From Palsa-1150 sp964531095 (lineage in GTDB: Bacteria; Myxococcota_A; Polyangia; Polyangiales; Polyangiaceae): a stretch of DNA of 64,000 nt. The stretch is taken from contig CAZHED010000032.1 of the NCBI GenBank assembly GCA_964531095.1, forward strand, positions 1-64,000, given 5' to 3'. The notes beneath the pieces were generated by a model. The model did not search any database. It was not told where the DNA came from and saw only the letters and a program-made list of their open reading frames with translations. The translations under genes were made by a program, and so were the position numbers. Positions 30,386 through 39,875 of the stretch are shown here, piece by piece; positions within the stretch are counted from its first letter, which is position 1, and every line of letters starts with the position of its first letter.

Positions 30386-32053
30386 TTAGCGCTTTTCGGC
30401 CAAAATGATCGTGCGGGGCGACTCGTGGCCGAAGAATACGCCCGGTGTCGCGATGCGACCGCTCACCTCGCAGACCTTGAATCCATGGTCATGCAGCATC
30501 TTGCCAAGCTCGTGCAAACTGTAAATGCGCATCGAAAACTCAATCTCCCGTGAACGGCCGTCGTCGAGCATCATCGTCCGTTTGACCCGCATACGGCTCG
30601 TGATGAAGTCGACGACCATCTCGTCCATGCAGACGCAGCCGTCGCCCTCGAACCAAGCGAGCGAAGGCGATTGGTGGACCACGAAATCCCGATTGACCAC
30701 GTCCAGGAGGAAGAGCCCTCCGACTTTCAGCGCATCGTGGATGCGATCGATCACCGACGCGTTCTTCTCTTCTTCGAAGTAGCCGAAGCTCGTATTCCAG
30801 CAGTACACGCCGTCGAACTGGTCCACGAAGGTCATCTCGCGCATGTCCCCTTGCACGAAATTGAGCTTCGCGTTGCGCTCCTGCGCCTCGTCGCCCGCGC
30901 GCGCGAGCATCGCGAGCGACAGGTCGAAGGCGACCACCCGGTACCCGCGTCGCGAAAGCTCGATCGCGTGCTGACCCGTCCCGCAAGCCAGGTCGAGCAC
31001 CGCACCGCCCCGCTCGATGCCGAGACTCTCCTCGATGAAGTGGACCTCGCGCCCGAGATGCTCCTCGGTAACCCGTTCGTTGGCCCGCAGGTAGTCGTCG
31101 TTGAAGAGCTCCTCCCACCAGAAGCGACCCTTTCGTCGCGACGCAACGCCGTCGAGCTGTTGGGGCGCGAGGCTTCCCATATGGGGTGGAACGATGACGA
31201 GCGGCGGCTTGCTCGGCCGCTCTGCTGGAGCTTTCCGGCTGGTCGGCGGCGCCGGCGGATGGGACGGCAACCGGGGACGAACGGCCGGCAAGCTGGCGAC
31301 GACGCCGGGTGAAGAGGGAGTCGCTTCGACCGCGAGAAGATCGTCCAGCGAAATCTCGCCGTCTCCAGCGTCGGGCCTTGACTCTGCGGCGGGAGTGCGT
31401 GCCGTCGAGGTCCCGGTGGTCAGCGGGGCCGGGACGGGCGGAACCGGCACAGGCGACGGCATGGGTGCCCGCTGCGGAGCGGGCGGAAACGACGGCGTGC
31501 GCGCCGGTTGAACGGGAGGGGCCTGTATCGAAGGAGGCGGCTGCAACGCGGGCAGCGGCGCGAGCGATGGGCCGGCGGGCGGCCCCTGGCTGAGAGGGGA
31601 GGAGCGCGTGCCCGCCGGCGGAGACGGGAGCGGTGAAGGTCCCGGTCCACGCTGAATGCGGCGAACCAGGGGCGTCGGCTCATCGTCGAGGCCGTCGTCA
31701 CCAGTCGGCGGCGTGATCCTCGCCTCGGCGCGGGGCGAAGCCATCATTGGCGGGGGATTGATCGTGATGATCCGCATGGGCGTCAGGACTGCGGTCTCGC
31801 CCGGATCGACCAGCGAGGAGCGGTCCTCGCGGCTCGTGTCGCCGGGCAAGGGCGTTTCCCGATCCGTCGGTTGTGGGCGCGCGACTTCGTCGTCTGGAAT
31901 TCGAAGGGCAGGCCGGTTGCGCCGTCGACCGCCAGCGTCGGAAACAGGCGTCGGTGCGGGCGGCCCATCGGACTTCGAGGCGTCGGGGTCGGGCGCCGGC
32001 AGAGCCGATTCCAGAGAATCGGTGGCAGGGACGACACGTCGGTTGTCGCTCAT
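30386..32053 (-). CDS. SAM-dependent methyltransferase with long proline-rich N-terminal extension
   Basis: About 555 residues from ATG 32053. Residues 1-310 are low-complexity, dominated by Pro, Ala and Ser with acidic patches (GDDGLDDEPTP, GDGEISLDDLLAVEA), and lack a signal peptide. The catalytic domain starts near 320 (FWWEELFNDDYLRANE). Motif I is VLDLACGTGQHAIELS near 370, with downstream VVAFDLSLAML and FDGVYCWNTSFGYFEEE. This resembles enzymes of the class I methyltransferase-25 group. It overlaps psd by four bases (ATGA), so it is translated together with phosphatidylserine decarboxylase. The substrate is not evident; phosphatidylethanolamine methylation is a possible but unproven link. 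Confidence 0.82.
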   Translation of the reverse strand: MSDNRRVVPATDSLESALPAPDPDASKSDGPPAPTPVSDAGGRRRNRPALRIPDDEVARPQPTDRETPLPGDTSREDRSSLVDPGETAVLTPMRIITINPPPMMASPRAEARITPPTGDDGLDDEPTPLVRRIQRGPGPSPLPSPPAGTRSSPLSQGPPAGPSLAPLPALQPPPSIQAPPVQPARTPSFPPAPQRAPMPSPVPVPPVPAPLTTGTSTARTPAAESRPDAGDGEISLDDLLAVEATPSSPGVVASLPAVRPRLPSHPPAPPTSRKAPAERPSKPPLVIVPPHMGSLAPQQLDGVASRRKGRFWWEELFNDDYLRANERVTEEHLGREVHFIEESLGIERGGAVLDLACGTGQHAIELSRRGYRVVAFDLSLAMLARAGDEAQERNAKLNFVQGDMREMTFVDQFDGVYCWNTSFGYFEEEKNASVIDRIHDALKVGGLFLLDVVNRDFVVHQSPSLAWFEGDGCVCMDEMVVDFITSRMRVKRTMMLDDGRSREIEFSMRIYSLHELGKMLHDHGFKVCEVSGRIATPGVFFGHESPRTIILAEKR

Positions 32054-32907
32054 CCCCGCCCCCCGTCCAAGGCTTCTCTCGCGCGCAGCAGCGCTTGGCC
32101 GTACCGCACGGGCCCCTCCCGAACGACCCACTGACCCGCGGCGCGCTCCTCGACGAGTACCACCGCGGTCGAACCCAAATGGAAGACGCCTATCTCGTCG
32201 CCCCGCGCGAGACGGAGCGGCGGATCGAACGAGTGATCGCCGATCGGCACATCGGGCCCGTCGACTCCCACGGTCGTGATGCGCCCGACGATCATGGCGA
32301 CGACCATGACGACGGTAACCCGGCCGACGTCCCCGTCCGCGTCGATCTCGATGGCGACGCGTCGATTGCGGCAGAAGAGGTTCAGGACGTGGCGCATCCC
32401 TATGGAATTGACCGGAAAGAAGTCTCCCGGAATCGAGCGAATGCGACGAACGGTGCCACCGACCGGCGCATGCACGCGATGGTAATCGCCCGGTGCGAGG
32501 TACACGACGCATCCGGCGCCGCCCACGAACCGCCGTGCCTCTTCGTGGTCGTTACCGACCAGCTCTTCGACGGAGTACGGCCTGCCCTTGACGGCGAACG
32601 TTCCACCCCTCTCGATGGTGCCCATGGCCTCGACGCGGCCGTCGGCCGGGCTCGTGATCGAGCGCGGATCTTGGTCGACCGTCCGCGCACGCAAACGCCG
32701 CGTGAAGAACGCGTCGAAGTTCGACCATCCTCCGCGCTCTAGGCACTCGTCGAGCTCGACGTCGTACAGGCGTGAATACAGCCCGATCACCGCTCGCTCC
32801 ACGGGCGGCGACCAAGGCCGATCGGCCAGGCGCCCGATCGCCCGACCGATGCGCTCCCGAGGAAGCGCGCGTAGTATCTGGGCGGTAGCGTAGGTGACGG
32901 CGCTCAT
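32050..32907 (-). CDS. psd: Phosphatidylserine decarboxylase proenzyme
   Basis: Makes phosphatidylethanolamine from phosphatidylserine at the inner membrane. 285 residues from ATG 32907, which aligns with the E. coli N-terminus; a GTG at 32928 is possible. The SPADGRVEAMG segment (near 85) and YHRVHAPVGG (near 142) are typical. The self-cleavage site is LGST near 250, giving the pyruvoyl group. Central residues about 175-205 form a hydrophobic strand-helix (VTVVMVVAMIVG). Its stop overlaps the downstream methyltransferase start by four bases. Confidence 0.93.
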   Translation of the reverse strand: MSAVTYATAQILRALPRERIGRAIGRLADRPWSPPVERAVIGLYSRLYDVELDECLERGGWSNFDAFFTRRLRARTVDQDPRSITSPADGRVEAMGTIERGGTFAVKGRPYSVEELVGNDHEEARRFVGGAGCVVYLAPGDYHRVHAPVGGTVRRIRSIPGDFFPVNSIGMRHVLNLFCRNRRVAIEIDADGDVGRVTVVMVVAMIVGRITTVGVDGPDVPIGDHSFDPPLRLARGDEIGVFHLGSTAVVLVEERAAGQWVVREGPVRYGQALLRAREALDGGRG

Positions 32908-33061
32908 CTCATTGGGAAGGGTGCCCACCGCTTGCGACGAGCCGCCCGCAAAGATTGGCTTTATCCACGGCGCGTCGGAGGCGAGATGGCCCTTTTCCCC
33001 ATGCTAGCTGCGGGGCTCGGAGCGGGTCAATCTCGCGTGCCCCCTCGCAGACCCCCGCGCA

Positions 33062-34612
33062 CTATTGTTCGTCATACGGCGGCTCGGCAGCAGCACGCGC
33101 GGCCTCGCACAGCCGCGCCTTCTCCGCCACGTCGGGAAGCGCGCTCGGCTCGATCGTCTCGCATGCGGCCTCCACGTTCAATGGATCGGCGGCGACCGCC
33201 TCCGCGAACGACGGCGTCGCGGCCGCTTCGTCACCCCGGAGGCGTGCCCAGCGCCCGCGGACCGCCCACCAAGGACCATAGGGGGAGGCAACCTGCGACG
33301 GGTCGGCGACGAGGGGTTCACCCTCTTCGCGGCGCCCCGCACCCTCGAGAGCGCGGGCGCGCAGCCAGCGAAAGCTCGGATCGGCCGTCGCGGGATCACT
33401 CTCCGCGTGAGGGATGCGGTCCAGCTCGTTCAGCGCCTCGATCGCGTGGCCGCGCGCGAGGAGAAGCTCGGCCAGCCGCGAGCGATCCCGCAAGTCCTTC
33501 CACTTGTTCTCCGCTTCATTTCGATCGTTGCCCAGGCCCACGGCCGAGAGCCCAGGCTCGCGCGGCAGCGAAGTCACGTGGGCGGCCCACTTTTCATCCC
33601 AGGCTTTCAAATCGAGCCCGCTCGCCGCGACGAGCGCTTCGTTCGGCTCTTTCCCCCTTTCGAGCTCCAGCAGCAGCTTGGCGAGCGCACCATCCCCTTC
33701 ACTTTGGACGTAGAAATGGACGAAGCTCGTCACCTCTGCGAAGGCCACGGTGGCAGCATCGGCGCTCGGCAGCATGGCGATGCTCGGGCCGAGCTTGTCG
33801 AGCGGGAAGGTCATCCCCCGCTCTCGTCCCTGCTGCACGATCGCGTCAGCGGGCGGGCGGTCGTCGAACGGGCCAGGCTCGCGCCATCGCACCTCTTCCC
33901 GTTTGGCAACCCCTTCCTGCAGCCACAGCGGCGCACGGTCACGCGACGCGCGGGTGACCGCCAGATGGGTCAGCTCATGCGCGACGGTATCGCGCCAAGA
34001 ATAGCCATGGTGGCTCGCCCGCGGGCTGAGCAACGTCACGCGACCCCACTTCGCCACGGCAACCGTGCCCGTGGTCTGCGCGCTCTTGTAGGGCAGACCG
34101 GTCATCGCCGACAGCGACAGGAGATCGCGCACGACGACGACGCGGGTCGGCTTCGGCCAGTCCACACCGAGGTCGCGTGTAAGCGCCTGGCGAGCTTTTG
34201 CTACCGTGTCGAAGAGGAGGGGGGCAAGCGCTCGGTCGTGCTCGTCTTGCCAGCGCACCTCGATACCGAGCTGCGCGTCGGTGTCCTTGGCGAGCGCCGC
34301 CGTGACACGTTGGCATCCGCGCGCGATGTCCGCGAGCTGGCCGCCCGCATCCGTTCTTTGAAGCTCGGGCCGCCCCAGGATCGCGGCGGCGCCGTCGCAG
34401 TCGAGCTCGTAGATCGCCAAACGCGCCCGCTCGAGAGCAATGGCGAGGTCGTCCGGATCCGCGGCGGCGAGCTCCTTTCGCGCCTCGTCGCAATCGAGCC
34501 CCGCGATGAGCGCCTGCGCGCGCCGCGCTGTGTCGGCCTGCGCGTGCGATGGGGAAGAAGTCGCGAACGGCGCAGCGGCGATCGCCAGCCAAGCGATCCA
34601 ACGGCCCTTCAT
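33062..34612 (-). CDS. Secreted gluzincin-like peptidase (peptidase MA family)
   Basis: About 516 residues with a signal peptide (cleavage near SHAQ, residue 24). A helical N-terminal region (about 28-130) with paired cysteines precedes the peptidase core. The zinc motif HELTH is at about 215, with the third ligand expected in LWLQEGVAKREE about 20 residues later; both are present, so it should be active. The C-terminal 150 residues are TPR-like helices (ELLLARGHAIEALNELDRI). It shares four bases with the upstream DUF4175 gene (ATGA). It probably acts in the periplasm. The substrate is unknown. Confidence 0.78.
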   Translation of the reverse strand: MKGRWIAWLAIAAAPFATSSPSHAQADTARRAQALIAGLDCDEARKELAAADPDDLAIALERARLAIYELDCDGAAAILGRPELQRTDAGGQLADIARGCQRVTAALAKDTDAQLGIEVRWQDEHDRALAPLLFDTVAKARQALTRDLGVDWPKPTRVVVVRDLLSLSAMTGLPYKSAQTTGTVAVAKWGRVTLLSPRASHHGYSWRDTVAHELTHLAVTRASRDRAPLWLQEGVAKREEVRWREPGPFDDRPPADAIVQQGRERGMTFPLDKLGPSIAMLPSADAATVAFAEVTSFVHFYVQSEGDGALAKLLLELERGKEPNEALVAASGLDLKAWDEKWAAHVTSLPREPGLSAVGLGNDRNEAENKWKDLRDRSRLAELLLARGHAIEALNELDRIPHAESDPATADPSFRWLRARALEGAGRREEGEPLVADPSQVASPYGPWWAVRGRWARLRGDEAAATPSFAEAVAADPLNVEAACETIEPSALPDVAEKARLCEAARAAAEPPYDEQ

Positions 34613-37536
34613 CGCAGCAAACCCTCCGCGTACCGGCGGACCGCGTCTCTGAGCGCACCGCTCGTCGGTTGTCCCAGTCCTCGGACCACACGCCTCCGGA
34701 ACTCGTCAGGACCCTTTCCGGGCTTGGGTACGTTGCCCAGGCCTTGCGACGGACTCGCATGGCTCTGGCTGTCGTCTCCGCTCTCGGCGGATGAAGACCC
34801 GCTCGACTCGTCTTCCTCGCGAAGCTGCTCATTGGCCGCCTCGAGACTGCGCTGCGCCTCGTGCTGGCGATCGATCCCCCGTTCACCGTCCCCTTCTCGA
34901 AGCGCCTCCGCCGCTTGCCTCGCAGCACGCTCGGCGATGCCGACCGAGTCGATTGCCTTCTGCGGCAGCGAGCCGTGGTCACGGCCCTGCTGCGCCAGAT
35001 CACGCGCTCGGTCGGCCAGCTTTCCTTCTTCGTCTGCCCCTTGCTGCAGCTCCTTGCGCGCGCGCTCCGACGCTCGCTTGCGTATCTGCTCGAGCCGCTG
35101 CTCGACCCATTTCTCTTCGGTGTCGAGAGTACTCCGAGCGCGCTCGACCCGCCGTTGCCCCTCGCCGCTGGGGTCCTGGAGCCATCCGCCTCTCTGGAGG
35201 ATCTTTTTTGCCTCGTCGAGCGCGCCGAGCGCGCTGCGCCCGCTTTGCACCGCCTCTTGAGCCCGGGCGTGCTCGAGCGATCGCGCCATCTGCTCTGCGA
35301 GCTCGCGCGCGGCTGCCCCCTTGCTGGTCCAAGAGTCGCTCCCGTTTCCAACGCTGGGCAAGCCGTTCGCCGCCTCGCGGATCGCCTCCGCATGTCGCCT
35401 GCTCTCGTGCCGCAGCTCGTCCGCCTCGTCGTCGCTCGTCGCGGCGGCCAGCGCCTGCTCCATCTTCACGACCTCTCCCGCATGATCCTGGGCCAGCTGC
35501 TCGACGTCCTTGGCTGCCTCCTGAAAGGCCCGGTCCACGTCCTCCGGAGGGGTCTCTTCATCGCCCGCCGAGCCGTGGGCCCCGCCCGACTCCCCTCCCG
35601 CACGGCCGACGCTCCCGCCCCGCGTCCCGAAGGACGGGTCGGGCTCCCGCAACCGCGCCGCCAGGTCGCGTGCCGCCAGCTCGGCATGCACCAAGTCCGC
35701 CCCCTCGCGCGATCGCTGCACCCGCAGCAAGTCGGCGTCCACGATCTCGCCCAGGTCACGCCCGAGGATTCCCAATCGCTTCATCTCGAACGCTCCTCCC
35801 GCGAGAACCGTCGTCGCGGCGTCCATGAGCTGTTGCCCCCGTTCCGGCCGATTCTCCGACGAGCGATCCGCGCGCTGGTCCTGCCCGGCACCCAGCGCCA
35901 GATCGTCGGCAACGTCGGCGAGTTGGAGCGCCGAGTCGCGTGAATCGCGCAGCCCCAAACCGCGCACGACTGCGTCCACCACGAGCGCGAAGTGCTCGGT
36001 CGTCTTGACGACGTCTGCTTGCGTCCGTACCGAGGGCGACTTGGTCTCGCGCTCCACCGCCTTGCGAACGGCCTGATTCTGCGTCAACAGCGTCGCGCGG
36101 CTGCGGACGGGCACTCGAATGCCCGCGTACGCCTGAGCCAACGTCTGCGAAAGAAGCGCCTCTGCCTCCGAGACTCGCCGCGTGTCCTCGCCGAGGAAGG
36201 TGCTTCGATCTTGCCGGGCGCTGGGCAAAGGGGTCGACAGCCGCCACGCGAGCGAGTCGACGACCGCGTCGCGCAAGCGGCGCAGGGCATCCATCCGAAG
36301 CGCCTCGGGCTCGCCGACATGGGGCGGGACGAGAACGATGGCGGGACTGGCGCCCCATTTCGGACCCCTCAACGGATCGTTGTCCTTTGCTTCGACGGTG
36401 ACTTCGATCGGGACGTGGCTCTTCTTCAGAAACGCGTCGCGAAGCCTGAGCAGATACCCCCCCTTGTCGCTCGTCGTCTGCGAATCGAGGTGGGCGAGCA
36501 CCCGGCGCTCCTCGCGCGTGCCCGATCGCAACACAAGGTGCACCTCTCGCAGTCCGTGATCGTCGGTGGCATCGTACTTGATGGGGATGTCAGCCCCACC
36601 CTGCTCGACCAGCAGCACCTGCCGCGGCGCCCCTTCCAGGCGAACGATGGGCGGGCTGTCCGCGATGGACTCGACGGTCAGCGCCTCGGCCCCGGAGATC
36701 GTAACGGCCCCGAACCGCGCGACGACGCGCAGGCTCGTGTTGTCCGTGACCTGCCACCTCGCGACCACGCCTCCCGCGCCATCCTCGACGAACGGGACCT
36801 CGATCGTTCCGTCGCTCAAGAGCAGGCGACGCCCCGGGCGAACGGGCATGCCTCTGACCGTGACGAGCGTTCCATACGGCAATCCGAGCGAACCGAACGC
36901 AAGTCCGTTTCGCTCGGCCTCGCGCAGGTAGTCCGGGGGACGGGCCACGACGTCGACATCGTCGAGCCATCGGACGCTCACCGGAGCGAGCCCGTGGCGC
37001 GCCACGAGCACGTCGGCCCCCTCCAAGAGGGACCACGACCGCGCGACGACGATCGCCAGCACGCCCGCCAGTGCGACGAAGGCCACCCCGCTCACGCGCG
37101 CCGCGGCACGCGCCGCCTGGTCCACGATCTGCTCGGCCGGCAGCTGGGCAAGCGATCGCGCGACGTGAAGGCGGGCGAGCGCCGCCGACGTGCCGTCGGC
37201 ATGCACTTCCCCGCCCGGACCAACGAGCGAAAGTGCGCGCATGGCACGATCCGCGCGCTCGGGGGCCACCCGGCGGACGAGGCGCTCAACGATCCGAGCT
37301 GGCTGCCGCAAGCGCCTCCGCTCGAGCACCCTCCAGCCGATCGACACGGCAACGCTGACCGACATGGCCGCGGCGGCACCGAGCCGCCCTGCGACGGTTC
37401 CTTGGCGCGCAACCAAGAGGGCGACAACCCACGTGAACGAAGCACCGGCAATCGCGACGCGGCGGCGCGACAGAGCCGTCGCCGACCGCCAGGCGTCGGC
37501 GAGCTCGAGAAGCGGCGAGGTCAACGCTGAAGCCAC
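34609..37536 (-). CDS. DUF4175 (TIGR02302-like) membrane protein
   Basis: 975 residues. Two N-terminal hydrophobic segments (about 28-65) and another near 150-170 anchor the protein. A beta-rich region follows (about 185-400) with WQVTDNTSLRVVARFGAV and YDATDDHGLREVHLVLRS, the hallmark of DUF4175. Residues 420-960 are mostly charged coiled coil with repeated Ala/Glu/Arg heptads. The family is known from proteobacteria but has no defined biochemistry. It overlaps the peptidase gene by four bases, suggesting a membrane scaffold working with that peptidase. It is divergent from the lipoprotein gene at 37595. Confidence 0.8.
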   Translation of the reverse strand: MASALTSPLLELADAWRSATALSRRRVAIAGASFTWVVALLVARQGTVAGRLGAAAAMSVSVAVSIGWRVLERRRLRQPARIVERLVRRVAPERADRAMRALSLVGPGGEVHADGTSAALARLHVARSLAQLPAEQIVDQAARAAARVSGVAFVALAGVLAIVVARSWSLLEGADVLVARHGLAPVSVRWLDDVDVVARPPDYLREAERNGLAFGSLGLPYGTLVTVRGMPVRPGRRLLLSDGTIEVPFVEDGAGGVVARWQVTDNTSLRVVARFGAVTISGAEALTVESIADSPPIVRLEGAPRQVLLVEQGGADIPIKYDATDDHGLREVHLVLRSGTREERRVLAHLDSQTTSDKGGYLLRLRDAFLKKSHVPIEVTVEAKDNDPLRGPKWGASPAIVLVPPHVGEPEALRMDALRRLRDAVVDSLAWRLSTPLPSARQDRSTFLGEDTRRVSEAEALLSQTLAQAYAGIRVPVRSRATLLTQNQAVRKAVERETKSPSVRTQADVVKTTEHFALVVDAVVRGLGLRDSRDSALQLADVADDLALGAGQDQRADRSSENRPERGQQLMDAATTVLAGGAFEMKRLGILGRDLGEIVDADLLRVQRSREGADLVHAELAARDLAARLREPDPSFGTRGGSVGRAGGESGGAHGSAGDEETPPEDVDRAFQEAAKDVEQLAQDHAGEVVKMEQALAAATSDDEADELRHESRRHAEAIREAANGLPSVGNGSDSWTSKGAAARELAEQMARSLEHARAQEAVQSGRSALGALDEAKKILQRGGWLQDPSGEGQRRVERARSTLDTEEKWVEQRLEQIRKRASERARKELQQGADEEGKLADRARDLAQQGRDHGSLPQKAIDSVGIAERAARQAAEALREGDGERGIDRQHEAQRSLEAANEQLREEDESSGSSSAESGDDSQSHASPSQGLGNVPKPGKGPDEFRRRVVRGLGQPTSGALRDAVRRYAEGLLR

Positions 37537-37594
37537 GGGCGGAGGCTAGCTTAGCGTGGAGGCCGCGAAACCCCCCGTGGTAGTGTGCCGCCGA

Positions 37595-38527
37595 ATGCCT
37601 CGGTGCTCGCTCCTCGTGATGCTTTTCGTGCTCGCCTCATGCGGCGGCAAAGGCGCGAGCACAGGGGGAGAACGGAAGAGCGACCTCGACGCCGATCCGC
37701 TCGGTCTCTTACCGGCCGATCCCATTGTCGTCGCGAGCTTCGACGCGCGCGCGGTGTTCTCCAGCGGAGCCGCGGGCGCTCAGGTAGCGTCGATTGCAGG
37801 AAGACTCGTGCCGCTCGGCGAGAGCGCCGGCTTCCAAGCCACCCGCGACGTCGAGCGCGTCGTGCTCGCCGAGTATGCGACGGGCGGGATCGATTGCGCC
37901 GCAGTCCTGACGGGGCACTTCGACCCGGCGAAGATTGATGCGGCGACGACTGCGAATGGCGGCGCGCCAATCGTCCGCGGCACGTACGGAGGACGCACGA
38001 CGCACACCGTGGCCGCCGTCGAATACGCCGTCCTCACGCCCAAAACGCTGGTGGCAGGGACCGGCGACGGGGTGCGGCGACTGCTCGATCGCGTTCAGGC
38101 CGGTTCGACCGATCGAACGATGGCCCCCTGGATGGTGAGCACATTGGAGACCAAAGGCGCCGAAATCGCGGTCGCGGCCGATTTCGAGACCCAGCCCGTG
38201 GCGTCCGCAGCGATCGGGGCGGTGCGCTTGCCGTGGCTCGACGGAATGCACGTCGCACGCATCATCGGCAATTTCGAGCCACCGGGGATGAACGTCGCCG
38301 CAACGCTGACGTACGGTGACTCCGTGCAATCACAGACCGCCGCAGACGGCATGCGTTCGGTCGAAGGCTTGCTCAAGATGCTCGGCCCGCTGCTCGGCGG
38401 TATACGTCTGCAGAACCTCGAAGTGACGACCGACGCGAAAGACTTACGGTGCAAGTTCGCCGTCGACCAAGACACGCTCCTGACAGTGCTCGCGTTCGCC
38501 CCCCGTTTCCTCACGATGACCCCATGA
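37595..38527 (+). CDS. Lipoprotein A of the aroA-cmk locus
   Basis: About 310 residues from ATG 37595, chosen because it begins a signal with lipobox LASC (residues about 13-16); the frame continues upstream without sense. The mature part alternates strands and helices: PADPIVVASFDARAVF, DVERVVLAEYATGGID, VAGTGDGVRRLLDRV and an LTYGDSVQSQTAADGM tail. The layout resembles DUF3352-like proteins. It overlaps aroA by four bases (ATGA). It is similar in organisation to the lipoprotein gene at 40577, on the other side of aroA-cmk. Confidence 0.72.
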   Translation: MPRCSLLVMLFVLASCGGKGASTGGERKSDLDADPLGLLPADPIVVASFDARAVFSSGAAGAQVASIAGRLVPLGESAGFQATRDVERVVLAEYATGGIDCAAVLTGHFDPAKIDAATTANGGAPIVRGTYGGRTTHTVAAVEYAVLTPKTLVAGTGDGVRRLLDRVQAGSTDRTMAPWMVSTLETKGAEIAVAADFETQPVASAAIGAVRLPWLDGMHVARIIGNFEPPGMNVAATLTYGDSVQSQTAADGMRSVEGLLKMLGPLLGGIRLQNLEVTTDAKDLRCKFAVDQDTLLTVLAFAPRFLTMTP

Positions 38528-39873
38528 CGACCCTCATTGTCCATCCCGCTTCAGGTCCGCTCGTCGGCAGCGTTCCCGTTCCTTCCGACAAGAGCATCGG
38601 CCACCGCGCGCTCTTGTTTGGGGCTCTCTGCGAAGGGCAGACTCGCATCGCGGGCTTTTCGCGCGGCGAGGACAACGTCTCGACCGCAAACGCCTTGCGC
38701 GCAATGGGCGTGCGCATCGACGAGCCTTCGCCCGCCGATTTGATCATCCACGGCGTGGGCCTGTTCGGGTTGAAGCCCTCGGAGCACGATCTCGACTGCG
38801 GCAACTCGGGCACCACGATGCGGCTTCTATGTGGGGTGCTCGCGGGGCAGCGGTTTCGCGCGGTGCTCGTAGGCGACGAGACGCTCTCTCGGCGGCCGAT
38901 GATGCGAGTCGCGCGGCCACTCCGCGCTCGCGGGGCAGTCATCGACGGCCGCCCGCACCCCACGCGACCCGGAGACATCGTCGCGCCCCTGGTCGTCGGG
39001 CCACTGCCCGAGGGCCGCGATCTCCTGGACCTCGAGTACGAGAGTCCTGTCGCGAGTGCGCAGGTCAAGAGCGCGATCCTGCTCTCGGGCCTTCTCGCGC
39101 GCGGCGTCACGCGGTTCAAAGAGCCGACGGTCTCGCGCGATCACACCGAACGGATGCTCCGCGCGCTCGGCTGCCCGATTCGCACGGTCGGTCCCGTCGT
39201 GGAAGTCGACCCGTCGGCCTGGGAGCGTCGGATGCCAGCATTCGACATCGAAATCCCGGGGGACGTTTCCGCAGCGGCGTTCCCGCTCGTGGCGGCGCAG
39301 ATCGTCGAGGGCTCGCGCGTGACTGCGCGCGGCGTCGGCGTCAACCCGACGCGCACGGGGGTGCTCGAGATCGCCCGCGACATGGGCGCAGGGCTGGCCA
39401 TCGAGCCGCAGGGCGAGCGCGGCGGCGAGCCAGTCGCCGAGTTGCACGCCTGGTATGCCCCGCTTCGAGCGGCCGTCATCGGCGGCGAAACCGTGCCGAG
39501 GGCGATTGATGAGATCCCCATCGCATGCGCCCTCGCCGCCCGCGCCCATGGCACGACACGAATCTCGGATGCCGACGAGCTGAGGCACAAGGAGAGCGAC
39601 CGGATTGCCACCATGGTTCACGTGCTCCGTGCCTTCGGGGTGTCGTGCGAAGAGCGCCCGGACGGGCTCGACGTCCAAGGGCGCTCCGAGCCGCTCGAGG
39701 CCGCCGACGTCGACAGCCGAGGCGACCATCGCATCGCCATGACCGCGGCGGTCCTCGCACTGGTCGCGCGCGCGCCGTCTCGCGTTCGCGACGCCGCTTG
39801 CATCGCCACGAGCTACCCCAAGTTCATTGCGACCTTGCGCGCGCTCGGGGTTCGCGTCGACGTCGAGGAGTGA
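38524..39873 (+). CDS. aroA: 3-phosphoshikimate 1-carboxyvinyltransferase (EPSP synthase)
   Basis: Condenses shikimate-3-phosphate with phosphoenolpyruvate in the shikimate pathway. 449 residues. Substrate motifs are intact: PSDKSIGHR near 18, DCGNSGTTMRLL near 93, SRRPM near 122, ASAQVKSA near 175, SRDHTERML near 200, AIDEIPI near 327 with the catalytic Asp, and DADELRHKESDR near 350. The GNSGTT form is closer to the Bacillus-type than to the E. coli type enzyme. It overlaps the preceding lipoprotein gene by four bases and is two bases upstream of cmk. Confidence 0.95.
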   Translation: MTTLIVHPASGPLVGSVPVPSDKSIGHRALLFGALCEGQTRIAGFSRGEDNVSTANALRAMGVRIDEPSPADLIIHGVGLFGLKPSEHDLDCGNSGTTMRLLCGVLAGQRFRAVLVGDETLSRRPMMRVARPLRARGAVIDGRPHPTRPGDIVAPLVVGPLPEGRDLLDLEYESPVASAQVKSAILLSGLLARGVTRFKEPTVSRDHTERMLRALGCPIRTVGPVVEVDPSAWERRMPAFDIEIPGDVSAAAFPLVAAQIVEGSRVTARGVGVNPTRTGVLEIARDMGAGLAIEPQGERGGEPVAELHAWYAPLRAAVIGGETVPRAIDEIPIACALAARAHGTTRISDADELRHKESDRIATMVHVLRAFGVSCEERPDGLDVQGRSEPLEAADVDSRGDHRIAMTAAVLALVARAPSRVRDAACIATSYPKFIATLRALGVRVDVEE

Positions 39874-39875
39874 TC

